Assembly: GCA_032716605.1 (NCBI GenBank)
Contig: CM064509.1
Location: 51,166,022-51,230,021, forward strand
Origin: Paralithodes platypus
Lineage: Eukaryota > Arthropoda > Malacostraca > Decapoda > Lithodidae
Direction of reading: 5' to 3'
DNA length: 64,000 bases
The translations under genes and the position numbers were made by a program. This document shows positions 34,934 to 47,570 of this stretch, one piece after another. Every line of letters starts with the position of its first letter. Within the stretch, counting starts at the first letter, position 1. Under the pieces are notes generated by a model that had not been told where the DNA came from, did not search any database, and worked only from the letters and a program-made list of their open reading frames with translations.

Positions 34934-35466
34934 CTCAAAGAGTCACAATATTAAATACAAATTCAAGTAAGTCAAAAATAATTACAATAGCCAGTACGCG
35001 TGGCTGAATTTCTCATCAACGCGAGGTTAAGTGCGACATGAATTTGACAGGAGTTTATCATTAACTCAAACTCTGTTTAACCTGAGGCTGAAGTCAGGAA
35101 GCGAAATCTTTAACATAATTTAGCTAGAGACGGATAAGTAAACTCTCTCTGTGAACACTTATACATGCAATTACGTACCCCGCCAATAATACACATAAAA
35201 TAAGATCTGAATGAGTGTTTACACTAAATTACGTGCATGTATTTATCCCAAACGAATATATATAAGGCTCTTATACGGGATATAAGAAATATATCCCAAG
35301 AATTATAAATATATCAATCCCACTAAAAGAGTATGTTCTGTTCTCTCAACATTAGGGGCGATAGCAAAGAAGGAGAGAATAAATAATCTCTACGATGACG
35401 TTAAATTGAACACTAACATATCTTATATTACCCTTTGTAAAGAATCATCAAAACACTTCACACAAC
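34934..35466. other. No gene seen
   Basis: AT-rich sequence between the candidate MITE and RTE-B copy 2; possibly part of the LTR element. Confidence 0.4.
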
Positions 35467-35477
35467 GAGAGGCACTT

Positions 35478-38400
35478 CTATCTATCTATCTATCTATTGC
35501 CTGACGCCGTGATCCCCGAAGGTGTGGCCACGAATGAACCGCCCCCATGCACCTCTGTCCCCAGTCAGTCGACGCCCCTCCCCCCAACCAGCACCGCCTT
35601 TGTTCATGTACTTCCTCACTCCATCCTTCCACCTCTCATTCGGTCTACCTCTCCCTCTCTGTCCCTCCACCTCGCTCTCGTACACCCTCTTAGTCATTCT
35701 CTCGCTTTCCATACGTTCCATATGGCCGAACCATCTCAAGTTGTTCCTTTTCACACTTTCCAGCACATCTACCTCCACACCACATCTCCTTCTTACTTCC
35801 TCATTAGTCTGTCTATCCCTCCATGTAACTCCGCATGCACTCCTTAAGTCATTCATTTCCACTGCTCTCACTCTTGGTCTGAGTCTCTCAACCAATGTCC
35901 ATGCTTCGCTTCCGTAAGTCAGTGTCAGGATTACCACACTGTCATGCAAGGACTTCTTCACTTCCATACTGACCACAATATTTCTTGTTACTGCTTTTAG
36001 CGTTCCTACAACCCTCTTCCCCTGTTGTACCCTCTCCCGCACTTCTTCATCCATAGTCCCATCTTTACTCAACACACTGCCCAGATACTTAAAAGAGTTG
36101 ACGATCTCCATAGCCTGACCGTTCAGCTTCACCTCACACTCTGTGACTTCACCCCTTTCGAAGACCATAACCTTGCTCTTCCCCGCATTTACCTTCAAAT
36201 TCCGTTTTTCGCACACTGTTCCAAACTCATTTACCAGACACTGCAACTCCCATTCATTATCACTCATCAGAACTGTATCATCCATAAACAGCAGTATAGG
36301 TAGCTTCCACTCAATTCCCTCCCTTTTCAGCAATACACCAACATCCACTGCTCTTGATAGTATTTCTTTCATGACTCCATCCATATATACAGTAAACAAC
36401 CACGGGGACATCACACACCCCTGTTTCAAACCAACATTCAGGTCAAAGAACTCGCTCTGCTCACTCTCCACACTTACTGCTGCCTTTGCACCCTCATACA
36501 TGCTCTTCACTGCTTTCAGCAACTTGCCCTCTACTCCGTATATTCTAAGTACTTTCCACAAACCTTCTCTATCCACTCTGTCATAGGCCTTCTCCAAGTT
36601 CATAAAGGCAACATACACCTTTTGTTTCTTCTCCAGAAAATTCTCCACAACACAATTCAGGGTAAAAATCTGATCTAAACATCCTTTTCCCTTCCTAAAA
36701 CCTCGCTGCTCGTCGCCTATCCATTTCTCCGTTCTCACTCTCACTCTCTCAATCACTACCCTACTGTATACCTTCCCTACTACGCTTAGAAGACATATTC
36801 CTCGGTGGTTACCACACACTCCTCTTTCCCCTTTGCCCTTATATAGGGGGACTATTATGCCAGTCTTCCAGTCATCGGGTGCACTTCCCTTTTCCCATGC
36901 TAGTTTGCACATTTTCCATACCCATTCTATCACTATCTCACCACCATACCTCAACATTTCCCCACACACTCCATCTGTTCCTGGTGCTTTCCCCAACTTC
37001 ACTCTTTTCATGGCTTCCCACACTTCTGACCTCCTGATCCCCACCTCCTCCTCCATTACTTCTCTTCTTCTCCCTCCCATACCATATCCAGCTATGTTTG
37101 CTGGCTCTTCATTCCTTACATTTAGCAACTCATTGAAGTACTCCCTCCATCTTTCGACTCTCTCTTGCTTCTCGGCTAGCATTCTCCCATTCTTATCTTT
37201 CACACCCTTACTGTTTCCCTTGCTTCCTTCCCTAACTTTCTTGACTTCTTTCCAGAACAGTTTCTTACTCTCCCTCCATTTTACACTCAGATTCCTTCCA
37301 AGTTCCTCATCTACTCTTCTCTTACTTTCCTTCACTACTCTCTTCACCACCCTCTTACTCTCCACGTACCTCGCTCGTTTCTGTCTCTCGAAATCTTCAT
37401 TCCCTCTACTACCCAACCACCCTCTATATGATTTCTTCTTTTCTTCCACAGCTATTCTTACCTCTTCTGTCCACCATGCTGTACCTTTCACTCAACTCCC
37501 TCTTCTCCTCACTCCACACACCTCCTCACATGCTGCACAGATCTCATCCTTAAACACCTTGCTCATCTCCTCCACTTCCTCCATAACTTCCAAGTCGAAC
37601 CCACCTAGTCGTCTTTCCACTGCTCTCCTGTACTCCTCCCTGACTTCCTCCTCCTGCAACCTCTCCACCCTCCTCACCATTCCACCCTCCTCTCGCCTCC
37701 CTCCAGCTCTCCTCTACTCACCCACTTCTTTTATATCCTAACCTTAGCTACCACTACATAATGATCAGACAGACCCCCTCCAATACCCCTATACACTCTA
37801 GCATCCATCACAGATTTCTTCATTCGTTCATCCACACATACATAATCAATCAATGACTTTCGTTCCACCACTGTCTTATCCTTCATCGTCAACATCCGTT
37901 TCCACGTGTACCTGTGGATCATTCTGTGTCTGAAGAAGGTGCTGGCTATCCACAGCCTCCTCCCCACACATACATCCACAAGTGCACTACCATTCCCATT
38001 CACCTCTGATGGTACCCCCCACCCTCCCACCACTCCCTCAACTTTCCTATCACTCACCTTACCATTCATATCCCCAATCAGAAATATTCTTTCGTTCTTG
38101 TCAATCTTCTCCAGGCACGCCTCCACATTCATCCAGAACTTCTCTTTCTTTCTTTCAAGTATATCCTCTGTCGGGGCATACACGCATACAATCACCCACG
38201 TTTGTATTCCTACTTTCATTCTCACCCACACAATCCTTGAACCCACAGACCCATACTCTCTTACACATTCCTTCCATTTGCTACTTACAAACAAACATGC
38301 ACCTTCTCACGCTGTTCCTTCACTCACCCCAGCACAAACACCCATTCCACACTCCCACTCTCTCACATCTGAACCTTTCCATTTGGTCTCTGTCATTCCA

Positions 38401-38622
38401 CATACATCCAGCCTGGCATTCACTAACACTTCCAGAACCTCTCTCTCTTTTGTGCCATCATTCATGCCACTAACATTCCACGTAGCCATTCTCAGAATGT
38501 CCGAAGGAATGTACTTAGTTGGTCGTGGTTCGTCAACGTAAGTTCCGTCTGCATCCGAGGATGTTCGTTCGTTTTTTTTGCTTAGATATTTTTTCCGGGT
38601 GGGGGTCGTAAGCCCGACCCAA
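35478..38622 (-). mobile_element. RTE-B copy 2, near full length, with 11-bp target duplication
   Basis: A 3,145-bp insertion flanked by perfect GAGAGGCACTT copies (35467-35477 and 38623-38633). On the minus strand it starts with a short 5' UTR, then an APE-type endonuclease (MATWNVSGMNDG at 38489; IFLIGDMNGKV; GGLSDHYVVVAKV), then the RT and a C-terminal region. It ends at (CTAT)n. Endonuclease plus RT with a simple-repeat tail and no poly(A) is typical of RTE LINEs. The coding region is broken (see the RT entry). Confidence 0.92.
35494..37491 (-). pseudogene. RTE reverse transcriptase, RTE-B copy 2
   Basis: An open frame of 665 codons covering the whole RT and C-terminus: LGKAPGTDGV (fingers), DDWKTGIIVPLYKGKG, NHRGICLLSVVGKV, DEQRGFRKGKGCLDQIF, motif A VAFMNLEKAYDRV, motif B GLKQGCVMSPWL and motif C LLFMDDTVLM. 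The C-terminus has RWFGHMERM and GRGRPNERWKDG. Compared with copy 3, motif A has Asn for the catalytic Asp (AFMN for AFMD) and motif C has Met for Ala. The first would be expected to kill polymerase activity. The frame is separated from the endonuclease by an in-frame TGA (37494-37492) before VKGTAWW and by a frame offset further upstream. Confidence 0.9.
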
Positions 38623-38639
38623 GAGAGGCACTTAATTTG

Positions 38640-41447
38640 GTTTATTTATTTTTTATTTTACCCCTTGGGGTAAGGGATTAGAATATGCCTCACGTTCCTT
38701 CTGCGTGTCGTAAGAGGCGACTGAAGAGGTTGGGTCGGTGGGCTTGCGACCCCCACCCCTGAAAAATAATGAAGCAACGAAAAACGAACGATCAGCCTCG
38801 GATGCGGACGGAACCTGTGTTGACAAACCCCGACCGACTATGAATAATCTTACGGACATACTTAGAATAGCTACATGGAACGTGAGTGGCATGAATGATG
38901 GCACAAAAGAGACAGAGGTATTGGAAGTGTTAGTGAATGTCAGGCTGGATGTATGTGGAATGACGGAGATCAAAGGGAGGGGTACAGATGTGAGAGAGTG
39001 GGAGTGTGGAATGGGTGTTTGTGCTGGAGTGAGTGAAGGAACAGCGTGAGAAGGTGCATGTTTGTTTGTAAGTAGAAAATGGAAGGAATGTGTAAGAGAG
39101 TATGGGTCTGTGGGTTCAAGGATTGTGTGGGTGAGAATGAAAGTAGGAATACAAACGTGGGTGATTGTATGCGTGTATGCCCCGACAGAGGATATACTTG
39201 AAAGAAAGAAAGAGAAGTTCTGGATGAATGAGGGAGGCGAGAGGAAGGTGGAATAATGAGGAGGGTGGAGAGGCTACAGGAGGAGGAAATCAGGGAAGAG
39301 TACAGGAGAGCTGTAGAAATACGACTAGGTGGGTTCGACCTGGAAGATATGGAGGAAGTGGAGGAGATGAGCAAGGTGTTTAAGGAAGAGATCTGTGCAG
39401 CATGTGAGGAGGTGTGTGGAGTGAGGAGAAGAGGGAGTTGAGTGAAAGGTACAGCATGGTGGACAGAAGAGGTAAGAATAGCTGTGGAAGAAAAGAAGAA
39501 ATCATATAGAGGGTGGTTGGGTAGTAGAGGGAATGAAGATTTCGAGAGACAGAAACGAGCGAGGTACGTGGAGAGTAAGAGGGTGGTGAAGAGAGTAGTG
39601 AAGGAAAGTAAGAGAAGAGTAGATGAGGAACTTGGAAGGAATCTGAGTGTAAAATGGAGGGAGAGTAAGAAACTGTTCTGGAAAGAAGTCAAGAAAGTTA
39701 GGGAAGGTAGCAAGGGAAACAGTAAGGGTGTGAAAGATAAGAATGGGAGAATGCTAGCCGAGAAGCAAGAGAGAGTCGAAATATGGAGGGAGTACTTCAA
39801 CGAGCTGCTAAATGTAAGGAATGAAGAGCCAGCAAACATAGCTGGATATGGTATGGGAGGGAGAAGAAGAGAAGTAATGGAGGAGGAGGTGGGGATCAGG
39901 AGGTCAGAAGTGTGGGAAGCCATGAAAAGAGTGAAGTTGGGGAAAGCACCAGGAACAGATGGAGTGTGTGGGGAAATGTTGAGGTATGGTGGTGAGATAG
40001 TGATAGAATGGGTATGGAAAATGTGCAAACTAGCATGGGAAAAGGGAAGTGCACCCGATGACTGGAAGACTGGCATAATAGTCCCCTATATAAGGGCAAA
40101 GGGGAGAGAGGAGTGTGTGGTAACCACCGAGGAATATGTCTTTTAAGCGTAGTAGGGAAGGTGTACAGTAGGGTAGTGATTGAGAGAGTGAGAGTGAGAA
40201 CGGAGAAATGGATAGGCGATGAGCAGGGAGGTGTTAGGAAGGGAAGTGGATGTGTAGATCAGATTTTTACCCTGAATTGTGTTGTGGAGAAATATCTGGA
40301 GAAGCAACAAAAGGTGTTTGTTGCCTTTATGGACTTGGAGATGGCCTATGACAGAGTGGATAGAGAAGGTATGTGGAAAGTACTTAGAATATAATTATGG
40401 AGTAAATGGCAAGTTGTTGAAAGCAGTGAAGAGCATGTATGAGGATGCAAAGGCAGCAGTACGTGTGGAGAATGAGCAGAGTAAGTTCTTTGACCTGAAT
40501 GTTGGGTTGAAATAGGGGTGTGTGATGTCCCTGTGGTTGTTTACTGTATACAGTGTATATGGATGGAGTCATGAAATAAATACTAGGAAGAGCAGTGGAT
40601 GTTGGTGCATTGCTGAAAAGGGAGGGAGATTATTGAAGCTGCCTATACTGTTGTTTGCGGATGATACAGTTCTGATGAGTGATAATGAATGGGAGTTGCT
40701 GGGTCTGGTAAATGAGTTTGGAACACCGCGAAAAACGGAATTTGAAGGTAAATGCGGGGAAGAGCAAGCTTATGGTCTTCGAAACGGGTGAAGTCACAGA
40801 GTGTGAGGTGAAGTTGAACGGTCAGGCTATGGAGATCGTCAGCTCTTTTAAGTATCTGGGCAGTGTGTTGAGTAAAGATGGGACTATGGATGAAGAAGTG
40901 TGGGAGAGGGTGCAACAGGGGAAGAGGGTTGTAGGAACGTTGAAAGCAGTAACAAGAAATAGGGTGGTCAGTATGGAAGTGAAGAAGTCCTTGCATGACA
41001 GTGTGGTAATCCTGACACTAACTTATGGAAGCGAAGCATGGACGTTCGGGAAGAGACTCAGACCAAGAGTGAGAGCGGTGGAAATGAGTTACTTGAGAAG
41101 TGCGTCCGGAGTTACATGGAGGGATAGACAGACGAATGATGAAGTAAGAAGGAGGTGTGGTGTGGAGGTAGATGTGCTGGAAAGTGTGAAAAGGAACAAC
41201 TTGAGATGGTTCGGCCATATGGAATGTATGGAAAGCGAGAGAATGACTAAGAGGGTGTACGAGAGCGAGGTGGAAGGACAGGGAGGGAGAGGTGCACCGA
41301 AGGAGAGGTGGAAGGATGGAGTGAGGAAGTATATGGATGAAGGTGGTGCTGGTTGGGAGGAGGGACAGAGGTGCATGGGGGCGGTTCGTTCGTGGCCACC
41401 CCTTCGGGGATCACGACGTCAGGCAATAGATAGATAGATAGATAGGT
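38640..41447 (+). mobile_element. RTE-B copy 3, plus strand, with in-frame 420-bp endonuclease deletion
   Basis: Same family as copy 2 in the opposite orientation, 5' ends adjacent. It starts in 5' UTR sequence (near 38670), then endonuclease start ATWNVSGMNDG (38874), a deletion after KFWMN (39230) that removes 420 bp relative to copy 2, then RT: LGKAPGTDGVCGEML (39936), a frameshift at 40090 and motif A VAFMDLEMAYDRV (40323). A stop then replaces Gln in GLK*GC (40513), and motif C is LLFADDTVLM (40650, intact). It ends with GACGTCAGGCAATAGATAGATAG. It shares two TGA codons (39047, 39439) with copy 2. Not functional. Confidence 0.92.
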
Positions 41448-42714
41448 AGAGCAGTAGGAACCCATGAGAGATCTGGTCACACGTAGCGACTGAGTTCGTT
41501 GTCCAGCATGTTGACACCAGGGGCACGTCCTCTGCATACACAAGTTAGCTAGATTAATCACTCCTAGCTCGCCTCCACCACTTCTTCGGGGTCACTAACA
41601 AAACTACGTGCAGGTACTGTTTAAGGGGAAAATGGTTAACCCCTACGGAAGTAATTCCGAACCGAGTACTTGCAATTAGTTTCGCTTGCCGTAAAGGATA
41701 GCTAGCCGAAAGTAGTCTCAATTTTGCCTACCAATATCTGGGTCCGGCCAGGTAATATTTCGATTTATTTTACAAGCATAGTTGTGGTGTTTCGGTGTGT
41801 GAAAGGTCATGGAAAATATGGTTTCTGATTATTGCTCCGGTTATTAAGATCCTTAAAAATATAATGCATATAGGGTTATATATAAGAACATATTCTTTAT
41901 TTATTAAAATTAGATATAACGATGAAACAGCTTTGATGTATGAGTAATAATTAAATTACAGTTTTGGGTGTCAGTAGGTATTTGATGGTTTCTATGGAAT
42001 AGATTTCTTATGAGAGGGAATATTATGATTACAGTTGTTTATTCCTCTCATAGTTGTCGTTGCAGGTCTCGTAGTATGGTTGCATATGCGGAAAGAGAGG
42101 AGGTTGATGTCTTAATCGCATAAACATATATTCGTCCTAGGCCAGATCTGGTCAAGACACGGAATTCTCACCTAGTGTGTGGAGCGGCCATTTTTTCTCG
42201 CGGTTGGAAGAGATTAGGGCATGACCCTTGAAGGATCGCAGAGGTGGCACAGGTAGTGGGGGTTTGTTTACGTTGGTGATTTTTTGGGGGTAACCTATTC
42301 ATCTTCTTTATTGGGGTTAACTTTTCTATTTTCCCCTGGCTTTTGATGGATGCAATGCGGTACTGAGATGATTGGTGTTCTTGCTGCTCTTGCTTCCCCC
42401 CTGGTATTTCACAGATTATTCTTACCCAATAACTCTGGAACCCCTTGTCGGATCGCGACTAAACTTTGACAAAAGGTGCGTTTATATATCGGGCAACTTT
42501 TGATTTATTAAAAATCCAAAATGGCGACCAGACACTCCCATGTCGGTAGCATTTCTGCAATATTTTAGACGTAAATAGTGTCTCTCCCACTCATAGGAGA
42601 TTAATGTGCTTTGGTGTATGGATCCTTCTAACAATGCCCCACAAATGTTATGGACAAAGGTATTGCCCTACACGTCGTTTTTTTGGCGGTCATTTAAAAA
42701 AAACACAAAATCAC
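41448..42714. other. No gene seen
   Basis: Sequence after RTE-B copy 3, moderately AT-rich. It includes segments resembling diverged transposon DNA (TGGCGACCAGACACTCCCAT near 42520), but nothing I can classify. Confidence 0.45.
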
Positions 42715-42718
42715 TTAA

Positions 42719-43019
42719 CCCGTTCAGTACCAGCGACGGCAGACAGCCGTCGGTAGATGAATCGCTCCCCAGTCCCAGCGACGGCTGCCATCTGTCAGTA
42801 ATATACGATCCTTGTAACTGCCAGTATCAGGCAGTACCTGGTACCATGACGTTTGAGCACTGCTCTAAGACCTTGGCAAGCCCTCTCATGCTGAGAGAGG
42901 CAGTATTCCTCCATCATTTGAGGTGAGAGGTTGTTATATCTTGCCTCTGAAGCCATTTTAGCTACATTGCTTGGGACTGGGGGGTACATTTATGCTAGTA
43001 CCCTATGGTACAGTAGGGG
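42719..43019. mobile_element. TTAA-flanked MITE c
   Basis: 301 bp between TTAA at 42715-42718 and 43020-43023. Left terminus CCCGTTCAGTACCAGCGACG; right terminus inverted CCCCTACTGTACCATAGGG. The left end is nearly identical to that of the element at 63662 (CCCCTTAAGTACCAGCGACG). Internal short repeats of CCAGCGACGGC. No protein. Confidence 0.8.
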
Positions 43020-43232
43020 TTAAGAATCATATCTTGCAAACTGCTTATATGATCAACACCATTTTTGCATTTTTGGGTGCGGCTCGAGTTGTCAAACGTT
43101 TTGGTACCAAATACATAAATATCAATAGAATTGTTTGGCTGCTGCATTGCAAATACTGCAAATTATATATTTATTTAAATAATAATCTCAAATTTCACAA
43201 CTTTTTCAGTCTTTTGGAGTAATTCACCCAAT

Positions 43233-43495
43233 TTGGGTGTTGGGTTTAAATGTTATGTACAATATGCCAGTGCATCTGTAACATATCATCGAGCAAACGT
43301 AGAGAGAAGCTCTCTAACTACTCTGACCGTTATAAGAGTTTTGATGCAGAACCTTCGAGTACTCTTGGGTGTTTGGTCTTAAATGTTATATACAATATGT
43401 CAGTGCATCTGTAACATATCATCGGACTAATGTAAGAGGGTTGTTTTGATGCAACGTCTCGTAACTATCCTGACCGTTACAAGAATCTTTCAGGG
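43233..43495. repeat. Imperfect tandem duplication, about 130-bp unit
   Basis: Two units sharing TTGGGTGTT, AAATGTTAT, ACAATATG, CAGTGCATCTGTAACATATC and ACTCTGACCGTTA-like words, at about 43235 and 43365. Non-coding. Confidence 0.75.
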
Positions 43496-44255
43496 ACTGA
43501 GTGGATGAGGTGTTTTTGGGCCTTTTACAGTATACGTACCCCAGAACCAGTGCCTGGGATTCCGTACCGTAAGGACTCTAGATGCAGGGTGCCGTTAGGC
43601 AAAGCTACGGTATCTCGCAGAGCCCTACCTTTCCAAAGCCCAGCCAGTGCGTGAACTTTAGTAAGGTTTAGAGGTCGGTTTACTACCAAAAAAGCGATTA
43701 ACAAATCAGCATTCTTTATTGACAGTAAAGCCTGGTAATCCAGGTAGAAGAACTGATATTAGGTTGTCTCCAGTGAGATCTAATAACGAATTCCTTTGAT
43801 GAGCCAAGATCTAAATAATCCTAAAAAGATCTTTACAACCAGTGCTGTCAGTGGTCTATTTAGTATCAAACCCAAATCTTCCAGCTGATACTTACCTTCC
43901 AGTGATGGTAATTAATAACTTTCCAACTGTGTAGATCTTAACTTTGCCTGTCATAGTCTTACCTCTTTTGGCTTTTCTCCCGGTGTCCCTTCTCCGGGTA
44001 AGAAGGACATCTGTGCGGGGAGGAGGCCCTGAGGTGGTTGGGGTAGTCCCTCTTGGCTTATTGAGGGTTATGAATGGTAACTTCTATATCTTTGCTGGGT
44101 GTTGGAGGGGGTGCGGGAGTTATAGATGCAAATCTGGCGCATCCTGGTGATGTGGTGGTTATGGCTGCCTTCCTCAGGGGTGTGGTGGTATGCGCGGGAA
44201 AGCTGCTTGGCAGTAATGGCGTGGTATTTGTTTTTCTCGTTATCTTATATATATA

Positions 44256-44333
<78 letters not shown>

Positions 44334-44555
44334 CTGTATATTCTTTCAACATCAAGTATAAATATACAAACAGTATGTATTTTTGTAAATTTATACTTGA
44401 TATTGACAGATTACTTGAATTTAATGGCGATAATAGGGTTGGATGGTGGCTGATAACTACCATGTTTGATGGAAGAGCAATAATGGTTTGGTGGCTCTCA
44501 CAGGTAAGCCACGGTAGCCTTCTCCGTTTCTTAGTCATTAATGCGCAACTTTAAC
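43496..44555. other. Non-coding with a long (TA)n tract
   Basis: Contains (TA)n at 44259-44326. The surrounding 43940-44230 segment is G+T-rich and open in one frame but has no recognisable domain or splice signals I would trust. Confidence 0.5.
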
Positions 44556-44559
44556 CTCA

Positions 44560-45264
44560 TGACACAGGGACAAGTGGCTTATTTCTACACTTTTGGTAAT
44601 GCACTATATTGACAAAAATTAGGGGACGGTTTGAAAAAACTGTGCCAAAATATCATACTGATCCAACTGTTTGTTAATAAGTTGTTCCCGAAAAACTATG
44701 CCATACGGCATCTGAAACCCATAGTAGTAGAGCGATATTAGTTAAGTTCAAATTATTTATATCACAAGTTTTAATAACTGAACTTTGACCTTGACCTGTG
44801 GCCTTCACTAATATGATAGGAAATAATATTATTGCATGACAATTTCATTGATAATTAAAGTTTGTATGTCCTTTTGATGACAAATTGTTTTTTAGTTTCG
44901 GAGAAATTAAGTATATAATTGGAAGCGACCTTTGACCTTTATCTTGACCTTTGTAGAATGTGTCTGATCATTTGTAATTATCATATTTTGTTACCAAGGT
45001 CAACCATTTTAGCAAACTTGGTGAAATTTGAATAAACCATTACAAATTTAATAGCCTAAATAGACCTTAAAATTTGACTAAAATTTGATCTTAATCTGTG
45101 ACTTTAACGTTTTAGTAATTTTATATTTGTTTTATTTGTTGACCTTTGTATAGGTATTTTAAATAATTATGTAACGTTTGGCGAAAACCTGTCTATTGGT
45201 TTAGAAATAATACTAAATTATAATACTTTGACCTTTTTTTCTTTACCTTTCACCTTGAAATTCG
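44560..45264 (+). repeat. TGACCT-rich 0.58-kb repeat, unit A
   Basis: First unit of a tandem repeat whose other units are 47571-48150 and 48151-48720. Landmarks: AACTTTGACCTTGACCTG (44780), CGACCTTTGACCTTTATCTTGACCTTTG (in two parts, 44926-44953), ACCATTTTAGC (45004). Contains repeated TGACCT words in direct orientation. Separated from unit B by the RTE-C insertion. Confidence 0.8.
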
Positions 45265-47570
45265 AAATGTGTATGTATGTATGTATGTATATACTCTATC
45301 ACCTTCCCCAGTTTTCCATTTTTTTTAATAGGGGTGGCTGACTCGAGACAGAGCCCGAACAGGGATATTACAACACATCAGAAAAACAAATCAAAATATA
45401 ACATAAAATCTCACGCACATCTAGGTCGCCCAGGAGAAATACCCAAAGACCCAGGTCCATTTGGGGTCCCCAACAAAAGATTCCCAGGACCCAGATCCCC
45501 CGGAGAGGCGCCGATTTCTGCAGGCAGACCCGCAGCGAAGCTTCACCACCACAAGCCCACCCACCATGTTTCCAGGCGCACCCCTCATTACCACCGGCTC
45601 CCCGGGCTAGGCGCCTGATGGACTACTATCTAGTCCAACTGGCGCATGACCCTCTCTCCCAAACGACTGCGTTACATTCATCTATTCACAAGCATTCTCC
45701 ATTCATTCCTGTTTATTACCACTTCCTTTGCCTGAGCTATAGTCATTCGTCTATCATCCAAAGCTTGTCTTACACAGTCTCTCCATCTCAATGGAGTCTT
45801 CCTGCCCTTCTATCTCCCCTTGTATCTGACTCCCATATTCACTTTGTAAGCCTTTTATCTTCCATTCGTTCAACATGACCATACCAGCTCAGCACCCTTC
45901 TGTCCACTCTGGCCGACAAATATTCCTGCTGCCCCACTCTCCTACGTATCTCTTCATTTCTAAATCTGTCTCTACGAGTAATGACACACATACTCCTCAA
46001 GCAGCTCATCTCCATCACATCCAGCTTTCTTCTCTCCTTTTCCTTCAGAGGCCATGTCTCAGCCCCATACATCACTGTTGGCACAACAATTCCTTGACCC
46101 ATTGCACATTTTACTTTCATTCCGAGATTTCTCGTCTTCCACATACTTCCCATTGCTCCGAAAACCTTCCTTCCTTCACACACTCTCTGTTTTACCTCCA
46201 TTTCCATACATCCACTCCTGCTTATCGTTCCTCCAAGATATTTAAAACACTCTACTTGTTCTAATATTTACCCATCCAGCTCACATCTAGATTCACCCTA
46301 CAATCGCCCCTATTACACACCATTACTTTACTTTTAGGCGGGTGCCCAGCCCCGAAAGGGGTTGAAATAGCGGAGCCATCCCCCCGCCAAAGACGTCTTT
46401 CTAGGGCCTTTCCTACCTGATGCTGAGAGGATTGGGTTCTAGTCATGTGGTAATGGGCTGGTCTATCAGAGTGAGAACTGAGCGATCTCTGTCATACCCA
46501 TAGCTTACTCTGACCGTTCCTTTTACTTATATAATGTCTAGATCACAAGTGACGGCGTCTCTTTCGTGGATTGACCTCCCAATCTACAAAGATTGGAAGC
46601 CAAAGCTTCACATTTTTCATTTGCCATTCAACTTTGTCTTCATAATTGCTGAGGGGCACAGGGCCCTGGGTGAGGCTTTGGTTTCCCGGGCGTTTCCGCA
46701 CCCTACTCAGCTCCCCGCCATGGAGTGGCTTCGGTCACCCAGGCTTTATTGTGGTCGGCAGGGAGGGTTCTGTGGGGGCACTCAGTTATGGCCTTGGCCT
46801 TGCTCGGGGCCTTGGGTCTGTTCGGCCAGGCAGCTTGGGGAACAACAACAACAACAACAACAACTTTACTTTTATTGACGTTCACCTTCAGTTTTCTCCT
46901 CCCACAAACAACACCAAACTCTTTGACTACCCACTGCAGTTTCTCTTCAGAATCCGCCACTAACGCTGTGTCATCAGCGAACAGCAACTTATTCAACTCC
47001 CAATCTCTACCATTCTTTCCTACTAAACCCAATCCTCTTCCCATAGTTATCATTTTCACCTCCCTCAGCATAGCATCCATAAACATATTAAACAGCCATG
47101 GTGACAATACACCACCCTGTCACAAACCTACATTTACCTCAAACCATTCACTCAACTAACCATTTCCTACTCTAACTCACACTCTGCCCCCTTCATAAAA
47201 ACTCTAAACGGCTTCTAACAAATTTCCTCCAATTTCATAAATCCTTAACACCTTTCACATTGCTTCACATTCCACACAATCATGTGCTTTTTCCAAATCC
47301 ATAAAAGCCCAAAATATATCATTATGCTTCTCTAAATACTTCTCGCATAGCTGTGTTACTGCAAAAATCTGATCCACGCATCTTCTTCCCCTCCTAGAAC
47401 CGCACTGTTCTTCTCCTATTGCAACTTCCGTACACTTTATTATCCTCTCTATCAACACCCTGCCATACAGTTTTCCAACCACTGATAATAAACTAATACC
47501 TCTATAACTTGAACACTCCTGCCGATCTCCCTTCCCCTTGTACAATACATGCACTCTTTCAGTCTATTTA
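45265..47570 (-). mobile_element. RTE-C, second RTE-type LINE family, degenerate
   Basis: On the minus strand: VLYKGKGDRQECSSYRGISL and EEQCGSRRGRRCVDQIFAV (47550-47390), motif A-like WAFMDLEKAHDCV (47290), MSPWLFNMFMDAM (47107), motif C LLFADDTALVADSEE (46985), LKVNVNKSKV (46880). After a SINE it resumes at MVCNRGDCRVNLD (46320), then VMYGAETWPLKEKERRKLDV, RRDRFRNEEIRRRVG and VLSWYGHVERM (45880). The 3' UTR carries TTCGGGCTCTGTCTCGAGTC and ends in (CATA)n (plus strand (TATG)n at 45270-45290). No endonuclease, so 5' truncated. Frameshifts are present. It is distinct in sequence from RTE-B. Confidence 0.88.
46337..46862 (+). mobile_element. AAC-tailed SINE, long copy with perfect 12-bp TSD
   Basis: 526 bp flanked by ACTTTACTTTTA on both sides (46325-46336 and 46863-46874), ending in AACAACAACAAC. 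Removal rejoins the RTE-C codons NVNKSKV|MVCNRG exactly. The head does not look like a tRNA; its origin is unknown. It contains the shared 3' block GAGGGGCACAGGGCCCTGGG...GCAGCTTGGGGAACAAC found in all four copies. Confidence 0.93.

Noticed and set aside
36833..37741. 302-codon plus-strand frame, and its twin at 38970-40076 minus
   Set aside because: Both are antisense shadows of the RTE-B reverse transcriptase, present in each copy because the copies are homologous. Ser/Leu/Thr-rich without domains.
43944..44361. G+T-rich open frames ending in the TA tract
   Set aside because: No domain, no convincing splice sites, and the C-terminal half is a TA microsatellite.
46534..46878. Frames in the AAC-tailed SINE (also at 33379-33849, 53114-53469, 63221-63655)
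   Set aside because: They recur only because the SINE recurs, in several frames and both strands. The poly-Gln or poly-Asn ends are the AAC tail.
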